Shown here: piece by piece, positions 10,061 through 22,900 of the stretch
How the letters are laid out: each line of letters begins with the position of its first letter
How positions within the stretch are numbered: the stretch's first letter is position 1
Assembly (NCBI RefSeq): GCF_051622035.1
Contig: NC_135355.1
Coordinates: 22,808,486 to 22,872,485, forward strand
Origin: Arctopsyche grandis
Lineage: Eukaryota; Arthropoda; Insecta; Trichoptera; Hydropsychidae
Direction: 5' to 3'
DNA length: 64,000 bases
Notes under the pieces: model-generated
What the model saw: the letters and a program-made list of their open reading frames with translations, nothing else
The model's database searches: none
What the model was told of the DNA's origin: nothing
Position numbers and translations under genes: made by a program

Positions 10061-12410
10061 GTCATTTTGGCAAAATTGTAAATAAAATAAAAATTATAAA
10101 TTAGGAAGATGAGCTACATAAAATGTTTGTATCCAAAAGTGAAAGTATCCAGATATACATATGTACATATATAGATGGTGAAAGGTTGACTATGATGATG
10201 GCAATGGTGATATGTGATCTTTTACTAGCAGAGACAGACAATTCTTATATTTTGTGTCCAAAAATGGTTAATATCAATCTAATATGAAGTAGCCAAATTA
10301 CCCTGCGTTGCTTAAGTGGGTGAAAGTCAACATATAACTTTTTTTAGAAAATTTTGTATGTCCCCAGGACTCCGACCCTTTCCAAAGAGTTCGATTACCT
10401 TCAGTATACCAAATTTGGTATACTCTCCGTCCGGACAAACCGACTGTACATATGTACATCTTCACATCATTCTAGATCTTTTCGGCAGCATGTATTGATA
10501 TTGTTGCAAAACGGCGTAGCTGGTTCAAATGACAATTTGCACAGTGCGATTTATCAAAAGAACCGCACTGGCCACAGACGACGACGGCTACTTGTGCAAG
10601 ATGTTCTCTTGTAACTCGCGGAGCTTGCTCGAAGGTGAACGGCCTCACTTCTTATGCTTAACCGTTGTTCGAATCTGTTCTAACTGGATGAAATTGCATT
10701 CGTTCGTTGCATGTGTGTGTCTACTTACTCTTATGACAATGAAATCGAAACACACGTTCATTTTTATCCAACAATGTCGTTCACTTTTACGGCAGAATGT
10801 GGTGCAACGCGGACGTGGCGTGATACCATTGTGTATCGTATTCCGTACTGCACACTGCATGCATGTATGTTATTAATCAGATTCTTTCGTCCGCTGATAT
10901 TCTCACGTAGATTGTTATTCAGTCTGGAAAACGAAAGTTGAAAAAAAAGTCGACATTCATCAACAATCAATCGGCATACATCTAGCGAATTGTTCTTGAA
11001 CCAGTTGAATTTCATCCCCGAAGTTTTTGATTATAATAGCATGCGAACTGCGATCCCTTCACTGATGTATTCTGACAAATTTGTTTTATTATTTCAAATA
11101 TTGACGAATAAAACATGCTTGTTTAAAGAAAATTTCACATCGTCCTACACGGGGCCGCGACTACAATATGTACAAATGTGTGCAACGCACACAGGCGGCC
11201 GAAATATAAAGGCGGCCGATAGAAATGAGAGCCGAAAAAATTATATTCCTTAAAAAATACGAAACAAGAGATTGTACTTTTTAAAATGCATTTATTTAGT
11301 TTCTCTTGTATACTTGTGGATTGCTGTTGGAAGCTACAAAAGGTAACACACCCGAATTATAATAATTCGGGGAAATAACGGGATAGCAGGTATAGATTTG
11401 GTCCGCATAGAGCTACGTTTTCTATGTTCTATTATTTTTGCGACATAAGGATGTTGAGTATTGGTTGGTCATCGAAAGAAAAATGTCCTGGTTGTGGGAT
11501 TGGGGGTAAAATAACTATATTTTCATGAATGAACTTTATATCGTTCAGTCTTTCTTTTCATCTGGTCCTGTTCAGAACTAAACGTTTTGGTTTTCTGTCT
11601 GTTTTTCTTGTTAATTTTTATTGTGATTAAAATTTTCAACATTATGCCCCGAATTATAATTTAAGTTTCCACGGCCGAACTCCTAAACGCAGCCCTGGTC
11701 CTACATGTGTGTAATTACTTTCAACAGTTCCCAGAAACTGTATGCGAACCCCCTTTGAATTCTAACCCATGCAAAATTCATGACACAACCATATAATAAT
11801 AATCGATACACTTCAATGCCACACTGAATATTTCACTAGTTTGACATTTAAATCTATCAATATGCATAATGCATTGCATAATTTCGAGATAGACGCATGG
11901 GGTCAACTTTCATCGGTGCTGAAATCTATACTGCTGAATTATGAAACATGGTTTAAATTTACTTCTTAGTCGAAATCGAGTCCTTTTTTATTGAGTATGA
12001 ACTTGAGGTTTGTGTGCGTTGTTAAGAGGTCGTTCTGTGCGTTGGAGGAGGACATCTGCAGAGCGGGCCAAGAGTACCGTTCTCTGAACCCACTGCTGCT
12101 CTATAACGGCAGCACGCTGCTCCACTTCTTGTCCAGATGAATCGTGGTCCGATGGTTCCACGAGCGATCGTGATCTTTCGAATCTACTCTAACTGTCCGT
12201 CTTTGTGTCTATTCAACTACTGTCATATACATACATACATACGTACATTCATACTTTTACAAAACGGAAGTGTATGTTGTTTATAACGTTCTTAATTTAG
12301 CTGAGAGTTATACAGCTCGAGACATACTCTGCCTAACTATTGATTTGAAATTTAACTCGGGAAGATATCCTTACCTATGCAGGAAAAGCATTTAGTTTAA
12401 TGAGTTTATA
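10060..12410. other. Accessory stretch without a named gene
   Basis: A more GC-rich patch lies at 10500-11250. On the minus strand around 10480-10655 a frame without a Met reads with a CGQC...CANC cysteine pair pattern between stops. It could be a fragment of a zinc-binding protein or transposon gag, but I cannot name it. Elsewhere nothing is supported except the open segment at 11988-12188. Confidence 0.35.
11988..12188 (-). other. Unassigned open segment, possible exon
   Basis: On the minus strand, after an AG acceptor (cggacagttag, exon side at 12188), the frame is open for 66 codons to a TAA. It is rich in Glu, Gln and Arg, for example EQQWVQRTVLLARSADVLLQ. Composition is unlike the surrounding AT-rich DNA and is coding-like. 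I do not recognise the protein. It may be a stray exon or a retroelement remnant. Confidence 0.25.
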
Positions 12411-12417
12411 TATGTAC

Positions 12418-12560
12418 CAGTGGCTTGCGGTGAAATTCTCTCTCCTTTTGTCGTACAGCCTTACTTAATGTGCGAGAGCAGATACAAGAGGAACAGGCTG
12501 TTCGCGCACATTAAGTAAGGCTGTACGACAAAAGAGAAAGAATTTCACCGCACGCCACTG
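12418..12560. mobile_element. Palindromic MITE, CAGTGGCGTGC family, copy 2
   Basis: A near-perfect hairpin. The left arm CAGTGGCTTGCGGTGAAATT, gtcgtacagccttacttaat and on is complemented by the right arm ending CACCGCACGCCACTG at 12560, leaving about 30 bp of loop. The termini match 6201-6374. Confidence 0.8.
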
Positions 12561-12589
12561 AATTATGCACATATGTATATGTTAGTCCA

Positions 12590-12776
12590 AGTGTCCACTC
12601 CGGTTCATATATGTACGAACTATTGGTTTTAGTTTAAGCGTTAGCAGTCAAAATATATCTTCAAGTAGACTCACAAACTAGTTCGTTTGTCAATTTATTT
12701 TTTGCGTACATTATCACTGGCCAGATTGGTTCGTGTATGAACAAACTAAATGAAATGTATACTTGGACTGTAACAT
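12590..12776. repeat. Dispersed repeat shared with 4590-4705
   Basis: gttagtccaagtgtc at the left and tacttggactgtaac at the right are imperfect inverted ends. The body, reverse-complemented, matches 4590-4705 (ttgactgctaacgcttaaac against ttgactgttagcacttaaac). Probably a MITE family with two copies here. Confidence 0.55.
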
Positions 12777-12792
12777 TTTTATCTATACATAT

Positions 12793-14920
12793 ATACAGTG
12801 GCATCACTAGGGGTGATGTCACCTGGTGCGGTAAAACAATTGTCCCTCCCTCCCCCCTATCAACTTCCCCGTGGAATTTCTCTGATTCCTTTCGTTTTAG
12901 ATCATGCAGGTTTTTTGTATAGTTTTTGTTAGTAAATTACATTCGTCGTTTTTAAGGAGCTCCTAAAGAAAAGTATTTGAAGATAGTAAATATTTAAAAA
13001 AAAAAACCACCCCTTTTCATCGTTTTTTCAAAATAATCCGGTCAGAACATCTTAGCTGACCAATATGAATCGCGTATTTTTCTCTCCACTGTTAATCGTC
13101 GTAAAGTTAAATATAAAGCTGTCGCAATGACAATGAAACAAGTTTAATTTTAGATGTATCATATTGTAAATCAATCGGCTCAATGAATCGTGATGGTTAT
13201 CGCGATGGCATCAGTTTAATTTAGTCTTATAATCAAATTAATCATACGATTTTGACAACAGGGCTGTATCATATCGTCAACTTTTAATTATTTTTAAAAT
13301 AATATATATATGTACCTTTGAGCGGTAAAACCGAATAAACAACCTAATTGCCATAATTATAGAACGCTGACTATTTTGTACAAGAATTTGCCGCACTTAG
13401 AGTCGTTGTTTCCGGACAGCAACGACAGCTAAAAATATACGAGATAAGCACATCTCAAATGTGTGATTACAGAGCGTAATTCTGCACCAGGTGTGCCGCT
13501 TACTTCCTTTTTGATTCGTAAAACGAACGGTATTCTAACTGCGTTATGCAGCTGTTTCTAATATGACTTAACGAAATTTTATACATACACATACATAGGT
13601 ATATATATTTTACGTTTAGTATTTTTGAATCGGAAAACTAGATCCTTGAAATTATCAGTACATAACGCAAGTTTTAACAACCATAAAAACACACGATACA
13701 TCGATTTGAAGTTTTTTTTTCAATGTCAAAATATTCTGATAAATTTTATTTTAATTAAGTTATATATTTTAAAGCATGTCTCTGGTTGCAACACTCATTA
13801 TCAAACTCAATCGTCGGCAATTTCTTTTATAGATTAATTTTTTTCATTGCTATCATATGTATGTACATAATTGTGAATATTATCATCCGAAGTTTATATG
13901 ATAATGTTATCTTCAAGTTTTAAATTGAATATTTCCTTTTATTAAAATCCTCAAACCGGGTATAATTTTTTTGTTGAAACTCGCATTTTCTTCTCTAAAA
14001 CACAATCTCGGTTCGCACGGTCTTGAAAACGCTGACAATAGCAAAATCGGGAAATCCGCACAGAAGTCTTTGTGTGTGTTTTATGTGAAACGTTTTGCAC
14101 GATTTCGAATGATGTGTTTGCAATCTGTCTATCGGCATTTTCATCATCCATTTAACTGCTTTATATTGTCTGATTTTAACTCATGTTACAATACAATTCA
14201 ATTAATCATAATTATGTATGCTTATACATAATTATAATAAATATACTAGTGTTGTGCCCGATGAAATATCATCGCATGGGTTATGGCTTGTCAAATTATT
14301 AAATAAAAAATAAATGTGTCGGTCCTGTTTTCGATCCGCATGCGGTCGTTTTTTTTTCAAATACCTTTTAAATATATTTAATTTAATATTTATATTCAAT
14401 TGTTCAATATGAAAAATGGTAAAAATACCTACCTTCCTACATTTAAACAATATAAAATACCAATAGATAAATTAATGAATTAATTAAATAAATAGATTTT
14501 TAATAGATGGTTTCAAATGCTCAGAGACTTGTTTATCTAGAGGAAACATTGGTAGCAAACAGTGTATATAGAAGTATTTTGTTGATCGTTATTATGTTCG
14601 TATTATATTCGTACGTTTTGTTGTCAGTGTTTTTACTGTGACGTACATACATATGTCGAATTGAAACAATTATTATAGTACGGCTAACGTTATCTTACAT
14701 AAACACAGACACATAGAATAGCGCTATTATATATATATGATTGAATTGCTTATTTGAAATACTTATGCATGTAACTATTTAAAAGTAGTAAATACGATGG
14801 TCATTTTCATTGAATACGTATTTTAGTAATTTCACAGCGACTCATTTTTTTTTGTCACCTCTGAAATGTAACTTTTATAATATATTTTTGCCTACTGAGC
14901 ACGAATATAACAATTAAAAA
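12793..14920. other. Gene-free AT-rich stretch
   Basis: The first 80 bp (cagtggcatcactagggg, then a CT-rich run) look like one end of a cut-and-paste transposon fragment. Beyond that there is no ORF or element that I can support. Confidence 0.45.
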
Positions 14921-14924
14921 TAAT

Positions 14925-15245
14925 CTATATATATATATATACATATATATATAAATTAATGTCTGTGTGTGTGTCTCGAATAGGCTACTAAACCACTGAA
15001 CCGATTACGATGGAACTTTCAGGATTTGCTGTATGCATGTCCGGGAAGATTATTGTGAAAAAATAACGGGAAAAACGGGAATGGGTGTCATGCAACGCTA
15101 TAATGTCAAACGTTTTCGCGTCGCGACCAACGTGTTCGTTGCCTGCGTTTTTCCGACAGATGGGAACGGGAACGGGAATTGGATGCGTTATTGTGGCGTT
15201 GCAACGCATGCCGGGTTCAGCTTGTTCTATATATATTATATATTT
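14925..15245 (+). repeat. Dispersed repeat fragment (TA run, then tgtctgtgtgtgtg)
   Basis: A TA-rich run leads into aatgtctgtgtgtgtgtctc, ctactaaaccactgaaccga, ggatttgctgtatgcatgtc and a block with repeated cgggaacgggaa. This layout is that of an interspersed repeat common in arthropods. No protein frame survives. Its superfamily is not assigned. Confidence 0.5.
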
Positions 15246-15249
15246 TTTT

Positions 15250-16720
15250 ATAAAATCGGTTTTTCGTTTTTTGGCATTAAATAATATAAAAAATATTACA
15301 AAGTTTTTTTAATTTTATGCTAAAAATATTTAAATCTCCAGTCAGATTTTTTTATTTGTTGTATTTAAAGGAAATACGTTTCATTTTTATTTAGTTTCAT
15401 CGAAACATGGGGACCACTCTAATATGTATACAAAATGTATTTTCTGTCTTACATTCATCGAAAAAATTATCACATTTCAAAAATCAATTTATGATAATAA
15501 AAAGTCGATGAAGAATTTGAGAAATAAAACTGATCAGTTTATATACGCAATGAATTCCATGAAAATTGCGAAATAATACAATTAGGCTTGTGAAAATCTT
15601 ATCGCACCTTATCTATCTACAGATATGGGTATCAGTTTCAGTCAAACCGCTAATACTATTACTCACTACAGCCAACGTACGAAACATCACTTTAAATGAC
15701 TAATTGACAAGTAAATATACGTATGTATAAATACTTTAAATAATCTCAATGAAATCAATCACGGAATTAAACCTGGTCGCATGATTCAACCCGTATACGT
15801 ACATAATTTCTGAAATGCCCTATTGTCGGTGAACGAGTTTTATACGATATTTACGTGCCCTTTACCTGATATTTCAGTATCACTTCTAAAATACCATCAC
15901 TAGTACAGTACCACGAACGGAAATCTGAAAAGTGTGCATTTTATGGTATACACAGTATTATTCGAAGCGTATCGGACATGCTCTGCTTGAGATGTGATCA
16001 CAGATATTCAAATAGGAATTGAATTCGGTGAAAATTGCGTTCACTCTTTCAAAATGCGAAAGTATATTTACATATTTATGCAACAAAACAGTCATTATAT
16101 TGAATGTTGATTGTGGAAGAAACAAACTGCGGTGAAAAATGTGATATATTTATGTGAAGGCTAATTTAGAATTAATGTCAATCTTGTTTTATCTTCATAT
16201 CTGAAATATAAATTTATATTTCTAAAAGCTGATTGTAACTGCCCTGACGGATTGATTCTCTATATTACATGCTTATTGTAACGAAACCATTCCAGTGCCT
16301 TACGTCATTTACTTATTCCTACGTACATACATACATATGTAATACGTACGTGAAAATAAATACGTATTTAATGATTTTAAATTCGTATATTATTTCGTCA
16401 TTATCTCTTCAGTGTGTTCTTAGCAAAATTTATATCGTTTGCTGTCTGTTTAAAAACTTTATGTGATAATTTATCGAAAAATAAATAAATTTAAAATTAA
16501 GAATACACTATTCACCTGAGTTCATTCTCTTTTAAAATATTGACTCTAAAATACACATCCAGAGAAACTATTATTATATTTCTCTGTACATACCACAAAA
16601 ACACATAATAAAAATTAACACTATTGTACTGATTTGTAACAATAATTACATGCAAATATTTTTTCAATAAAAGAACATGCTGAACTTTATTTATTTTATT
16701 AATTTTACGCATTTATTTTT
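15250..16720. other. Upstream region of the myosin VI gene
   Basis: AT-rich with no ORF of interest. It presumably contains noncoding first exon(s) and the promoter of the downstream myosin gene, but no convincing TATA/initiator pair or donor was found. A short upstream ATG at 16722 opens an 8-codon frame overlapping the myosin start. Confidence 0.4.
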
Positions 16721-16740
16721 CATGAATGAAGATTTCCAAA

Positions 16741-19700
16741 ATGGATAAACAAGTGGTGTGGGCTCGTGATCCAAATGATTGTTTTATATTGGCTAAAATT
16801 CACGAACTGCTAGGTGATGACGTTGAAATTGTCCCAATCGATCCTAAATTTAACAAGAGAACCTGTTCTTATGGCGACCTATTCCCAGCTGGAGATTATT
16901 CAAGAGATGTGGACGACAATTGTGTGTTGAAATTCTAATATAGAAAGTATATTATTCTTTATGAATTTATTTGATAATGTATTTTCGCATCATTTCAGGT
17001 AATTTAATGTTCCTTAATGAACCTACTTTACTCAATAATGTGCAATCGAGGTATAAGAAAGACAAAATATATGTAAGTGTTCTCATCAAAATATTTACTC
17101 AAATAATTAAACATTAAAATATATCAATATTTACTTTTTTTTAGACGTATGTTGCAAATATATTAATAGCTGTCAACCCCTATAAGGAAATTAGAAATTT
17201 ATACTCATCGGAGACAATAAAAAAATATCATGGAGCGTCTTTGGGTAAATTGCCTCCACACGTGTTCGCAATCGGTATGTTTTAATGTAGTGGAATAAAT
17301 TTGAGCTTACTAGAAAATTAGAACATATTATACTTATTTATACTATTATCAGCTGACAAATCATTCAGAGACATGAAGTCAATGAAACAATCCCAATCAA
17401 TAATCGTGTCGGGAGAATCCGGTGCTGGTAAAACAGAATCGACTAAATATATCCTTAAATATTTGTGTGACTTGTGGGCTGCTGGAGCTGGCCCCGTGGA
17501 ACAAAAAATTTTAGATGGTTTATATTTTTCGCAATTATTATTTTCTATGGATTTTAGCTATTATACAACTGTCTTTTTTTAATGAATAATTATTTCAGCA
17601 AATCCTGTATTAGAAGCCTTTGGGAATGCCAAAACTACCAGAAACAACAACAGTTCTCGTTTCGGCAAATTCATGGAAGTTCATTTTAGTAATAATTGGC
17701 AGGTCGTCGGAGGACATATATCGCATTATCTTTTAGAAAAATCGCGAATATGTATACAATCACCTGAAGAACGAAACTATCATGTATTTTATATGCTATG
17801 TGCAGGTGCACCTCCGTCTCTAAGACAATCGTTAAAACTTACAAAACCTGATGATTATACGGTATACACTCATATATTATATATACATCATTACTACTAT
17901 TAATATTTTACTTTTTTTAATTATTAAATTAATTCTATTGTTGAATAACAGTACTTGAAGAATGGTTGCACTCAATATTTCACAAATAAAAATTCAGAAA
18001 AGAAAATTAATACGAATCAAAAGAGTAAGCAACACGAATCCAGAGGTGGCTTAAAAGATCCGATGTTGGACGATGTAGAAGATTTCGCTAAACTCGATCA
18101 GGTTAATTTCAATGTTGTAATTGTAATACAATACACATGTACAGATGTACGTAGGTATAGTGTTGTTTTATCTGCATGACTTATGTATTTAGGCTTTGTC
18201 TCGACTTGGAATATCGGAGTCTGAACGTATGGCAATATATGCTTTAGTAGCAGCTGTGTTGCACCTTGGAAACATTGAGTTTGAAGATTCTCCTGAAGAC
18301 GTTCGAGGTGGTTGTAAAGTGAAGCGTCAGTCAGAATCGACATTAACGGAGGCAGCTCGTCTCCTCGGCATAGATCCTGGAGAATTACGCATGGCCCTTG
18401 TATCAAGATTGATGCAAAGTTCACGTGGAGGTGTCAAAGGCACTGCTATTATGTTCGTATAAATTAAGCCAACTCTCTCACATCGATAATCAATTTTTTT
18501 TTTTAAATAAACAATTACTTTTTTATATTTCTAGGGTTCCCTTAAAGATATACGAAGCCAATAATGCTAGGGATGCATTAGCTAAAGCAGTTTATAGTAA
18601 ACTTTTTGACCATATTGTTTGCCGAATCAACCAAAGTATTCCATTTCAAGCATCTAGCTACTATGTTGGTATTTTAGATATTGCTGGTTTTGGTAAGTTT
18701 ATCTAACTATTTCGTGTGTCTTAATCTACATTTATATCACATCAATTATATAAATGTATACTTTGAACGAATTGGAAATAACTTCGTATATAAATATGAA
18801 ATGTTTCTATATTTTTTATAATAAAAAATATATTGTTACAGAATACTTTACCGTCAATAGCTACGAGCAGTTTTGTATCAATTATTGTAATGAAAAGCTT
18901 CAACAATTTTTCAATGAAAGGATTCTTAATCAAGAGCAACTTCTTTATAAACAAGAAGGTTTAAACGTACCTAAAATATCGTATGTCGATAATCAAGATT
19001 GCATTGGTAGACATATTATACACATACATATCGTTTATTTATACTTTTATTAATGATCTGAAATGGAAAATACTAAATATGTATTTTTACTAAAATTATA
19101 GATGTAATAGAGAGCAGGGGTGGAGGCATATTTAATTTATTGGACGAGGAATCAAAATTGCCTAAACCAGACTACATACATTTCACAATGTCGGTACATA
19201 AACAGTGGGGTGGAAAAACCAATAGTAGATTAGCTCTGCCTAGAAATTCCCGATTGAAATCCCATAGAACTATCAGAGATGATGAAGGGTTCTTGATCAG
19301 ACATTTCGCTGGAGCTGTTTGTTACAATACAGTAAGTTCAATCGAGGAAATATCTGTTGCATAATAATTCATTTTAATAAAAACTAAACTTATTTTATTT
19401 ATAGAATCAATTTATAGAAAAAAATAATGATGCTCTACATGCGTCTCTTGAATTTCTTGTTCAAGAATCAAATAACAAATTAATACAAGGACTATTCCAA
19501 AATAGTTTAAATAATCATGCTTCGAAAGGAAAATTAAATTTCATATCTGTTGGATCGAAATTCCAGACCCAGCTAGGAGAACTTATGGAAAAACTAAATA
19601 AAAATGTAAATGATTTCAATCAGTTCGTTTATCAAATCTTAAAAGAAAGTACCATTATTTTATATATGATTGATTTTTAGGCTACAAACTTCATCCGATG

Positions 19701-19905
19701 TGTCAAGCCTAATTCTCGTATGGTGGACAATGAATGCGAAAGCAGTCTCATCCTAACTCAATTACAATGCAGTGGTATGATCTCAGTTTTGGAGCTAATG
19801 GAACATGGTTTCCCATCGAGAGCTCCGTTTCAAGAACTTCATTCTATGTATAAATCTTATCTTCCACCAAAACTTAGCGCATTAGCTCCTAAGATATTTT
19901 GTGAG
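16741..19905 (+). CDS. jar: Myosin VI motor-domain exons 1-12
   Basis: Coding exons: 16741-16921, 16999-17072, 17145-17274, 17353-17517, 17599-17861, 17952-18101, 18193-18452, 18535-18692, 18842-19006, 19102-19331, 19405-19605, 19681-19905. They encode the ATPase head: the nucleotide P-loop in exon 4, switch I in exon 5, switch II split at the exon 8/9 junction (DIAGF then EYF), and the actin-binding stretch with FIRCVKPN and QLQCSGM in exon 12. Introns are 55-150 bp. Exon 7 ends in AT before gttcgt and resumes with GGTTCCC, giving MVPLK, which is conserved in the family. Confidence 0.94.
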
Positions 19906-22900
19906 GTAGTTCGTTTTGCAATAAATTACACATATTTAAACTAATGTCATTGTGAAATCAACAACAATCGAATTGAATTCCAGGCTGTTTTGCATAGTTT
20001 TAAACTCAACAATAGAGATTTTAAATTTGGTCTCACCAAAGTATTTTTCCGACCGGGTAAATATGCAGAATTTGATACAATTATGAAATCCGATCCAGAA
20101 AATCTGAAAGCCATTGTTGACTCTGTCTCATTATGGCTAATCAAATCAAGATGGAGACAATCTATATTTGGAGTTATAAGTATAATAAAATGTAAGTTTA
20201 TATGTATAATTTTAATTTTATAACACAGAATTTTCTATTGTATAAATAATTAAATTTAAAAATTTGTTTATCAATTTCAGTGAAAAACAAAATACTTTAC
20301 CGTCGTGAATGTTTAATTTTGCTTCAAAAATCTATACGTGGTTACATTGTAAGAAAACAACATAAGCCACGATACAAAGGTATCATGAAAATCAAAGCAT
20401 TACAAATCAATCTTGCAGACATGGCAAAAGTTACTAATGAACTCAAAACCGATAAGCCTATAGCACAAAAGAAAAACGAAGAGTTGAAAAATGCTATTAA
20501 TAATGCTTGCCGCCAGATCAAGGTATTATATTTCATTTTTGTGGAAAATATCTTTTGGTTGTGTATATAATCTACATTATAAATTTGAAATTTCAGAACA
20601 ATGAAAAAATCTCTAGTAAAGCTATTGATGATATGTACAATGATTTATCTAAAACACTTGAATCCCAAATGGCAGCGCTACAGTCTGCAATGATAGCACA
20701 AAAGAATAGGTTATTATATTGGATCTAAATTATAAATGTTGATAATGTAAAAATGTATATGAGTGTGTATTAAATTCAATATATTCCGTTTTTTAGAGAC
20801 GAGCAAGAACGTTTAAGGAAAATTGAGGAGGAAATGAAGGCCAGAGAAGAAGCCAAACGAAAAGAAGAACAAAGATTAAGGGATGAAGAAGAAAATAGAA
20901 AAATGTAAGACACATTTAATTTTGTTTTTATTTTTTGAAATATTTATTTTAAAATCTATTTTATTTAATATGCAGTAAAATAGAAATGGAATTACGAAGA
21001 AAGGCCGAAGAAGCAGAGAGACTGCGGCAAGAAGAGGAAGACAAATTAGTTGCCAAAAAGTTACAGGAACAACTTGATCAAGCCGCCAAAGATGAAAGAG
21101 ATGACAGAGAAAGGTTTATTTTATATTGCTAAATTTTGTTTATTTACTGTCACTTTCCTACTATAATATTCCAATATTTAATATTTTTAGATTGGATCAA
21201 GAGAGACAAGATCATGATATGGCAGTAAGGCTAGCAAAAGAAACAAACGGTCATGTTGAAGGATCTCCGCCACAACTACGAAGGTATAAAATAATATATT
21301 TTAGTGTTATTGTGCCAGTTATTTGATTGAATCTAGACACAATTCAAAAACATAAAAATCTCACTGTAAATTAGACAAGATCTTCCGATTTGTATATTAT
21401 ATATGTATATAAAAATTCTGAAACAGACAAGGAACATAACTAAAAATTTGTTCAATAGCTTCTTTTCACGTGTCTTTTTGTTTGTTTACATCAAAAATAA
21501 TTTTTGTGAAAATATTCCCAGCAGCTATCCGAACTATGACGGGACCTTAAATGGAGATAATAAATTAAACAGGTACACTAGCAAGCTCACTCTAAACGTA
21601 TTTGGCAAGCTTGGCACATTTTACTAAAACTTTTTTCTATCAACACACTAATGCATTTTAAAAACGCTTAATAGATGCAAGTAGCTATGCGCACGTTTTA
21701 TATTATTATATTTTGCCTTAACCTACATATGTATGTCTTTTGCATGATTTTACACTATTTGTATAAATTAATATTATACATATATGTATGTGTAATATTC
21801 AAAACTGAGTGATTGTTTCGACATGCATACATACATATATATAATATTGATAATTCTGGCACTGTCTACCTAATATACTAATCATATTAACCTAAATGAT
21901 TATATTTTTTTCGTAACACGTATAATATTATGTATTTTATACCCTAGAATGACCATTTTTTTTAACACAAACAACAATGGATTACTAGAAAATGTCATTA
22001 AATTTAATTCTAGGTTTGTGTGTAGAAACGCTAATCATTATTTAGTACATATGTATTTCAAATTTGGCATCATTGAAAATCTGCAAGTTCAAAATTCAAT
22101 GTGTTGATATTATTATCGACGAATTTTAAACAAATGAAGAAATATATTTTAAACTTCACCTGTTTTTTTTTTTTTTGTGATGTTTCTTTTTCAAATTTAA
22201 ATATGAATGTATTTAATATTTTGAACTTGCAGCACAATATATGTGTTTCATCCACCGATTTAAATAGCATTCTACTTTTCAGGTCTGAAAAAGTTAGGAT
22301 GCAACAAGCCATGCAAGAGAATCAAAAGTTTGATTTATCAAAATGGAAATATTCAGAGCTCCGTGATACAATTAATACATCATGTGATATAGAATTGCTT
22401 GAAGTAAGTTCATAGTTAAGTTTGTCACTAATTTATCAAACGTTAACAGTCGAAAAAAATTTGCCAATACATTAATCATTTTCAGGCATGCCGTCATGAA
22501 TTCCATCGAAGATTAAAAGTTTATCATGCTTGGAAGGCAGGGAAACAAAAACGTACCACTATGGCAGAGTCTGAGCGTGCTCCACGCTCGGTGATGGAAG
22601 CAGGTTATTACCAAAAATCAACTTTATATTATATATGTAAACTCAACAGTATTTAATTTTGACATGTTATGTTTATAGCTAAAGTTCCGAGGGTCCAACA
22701 GAAAGCGGGAGCACCCACTGCACAACATCGATATTTCAAAATTCCATTTGTTCGACCACAAGTCGACACTGATGGTAAAGATACTCAAACTGGCGAGAGA
22801 AAGGGGTGGTGGTATGCTCATTTCGATGGGCAGTTTGTCGCTAGGCAAATGGAACTGCATCCTGACAAATCACCAGTTTTACTTAGTGCAGGTTAAGATT

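Noticed and set aside
10529-10876. 115-codon plus-strand ORF
   Set aside because: No recognisable similarity. It overlaps several equally open frames on both strands, as expected in the locally GC-rich patch.
22216-22282. Acceptor at about 22230 as an extra myosin VI exon
   Set aside because: In the myosin phase it meets a stop after ten codons, and there is no donor before the real acceptor at 22282.
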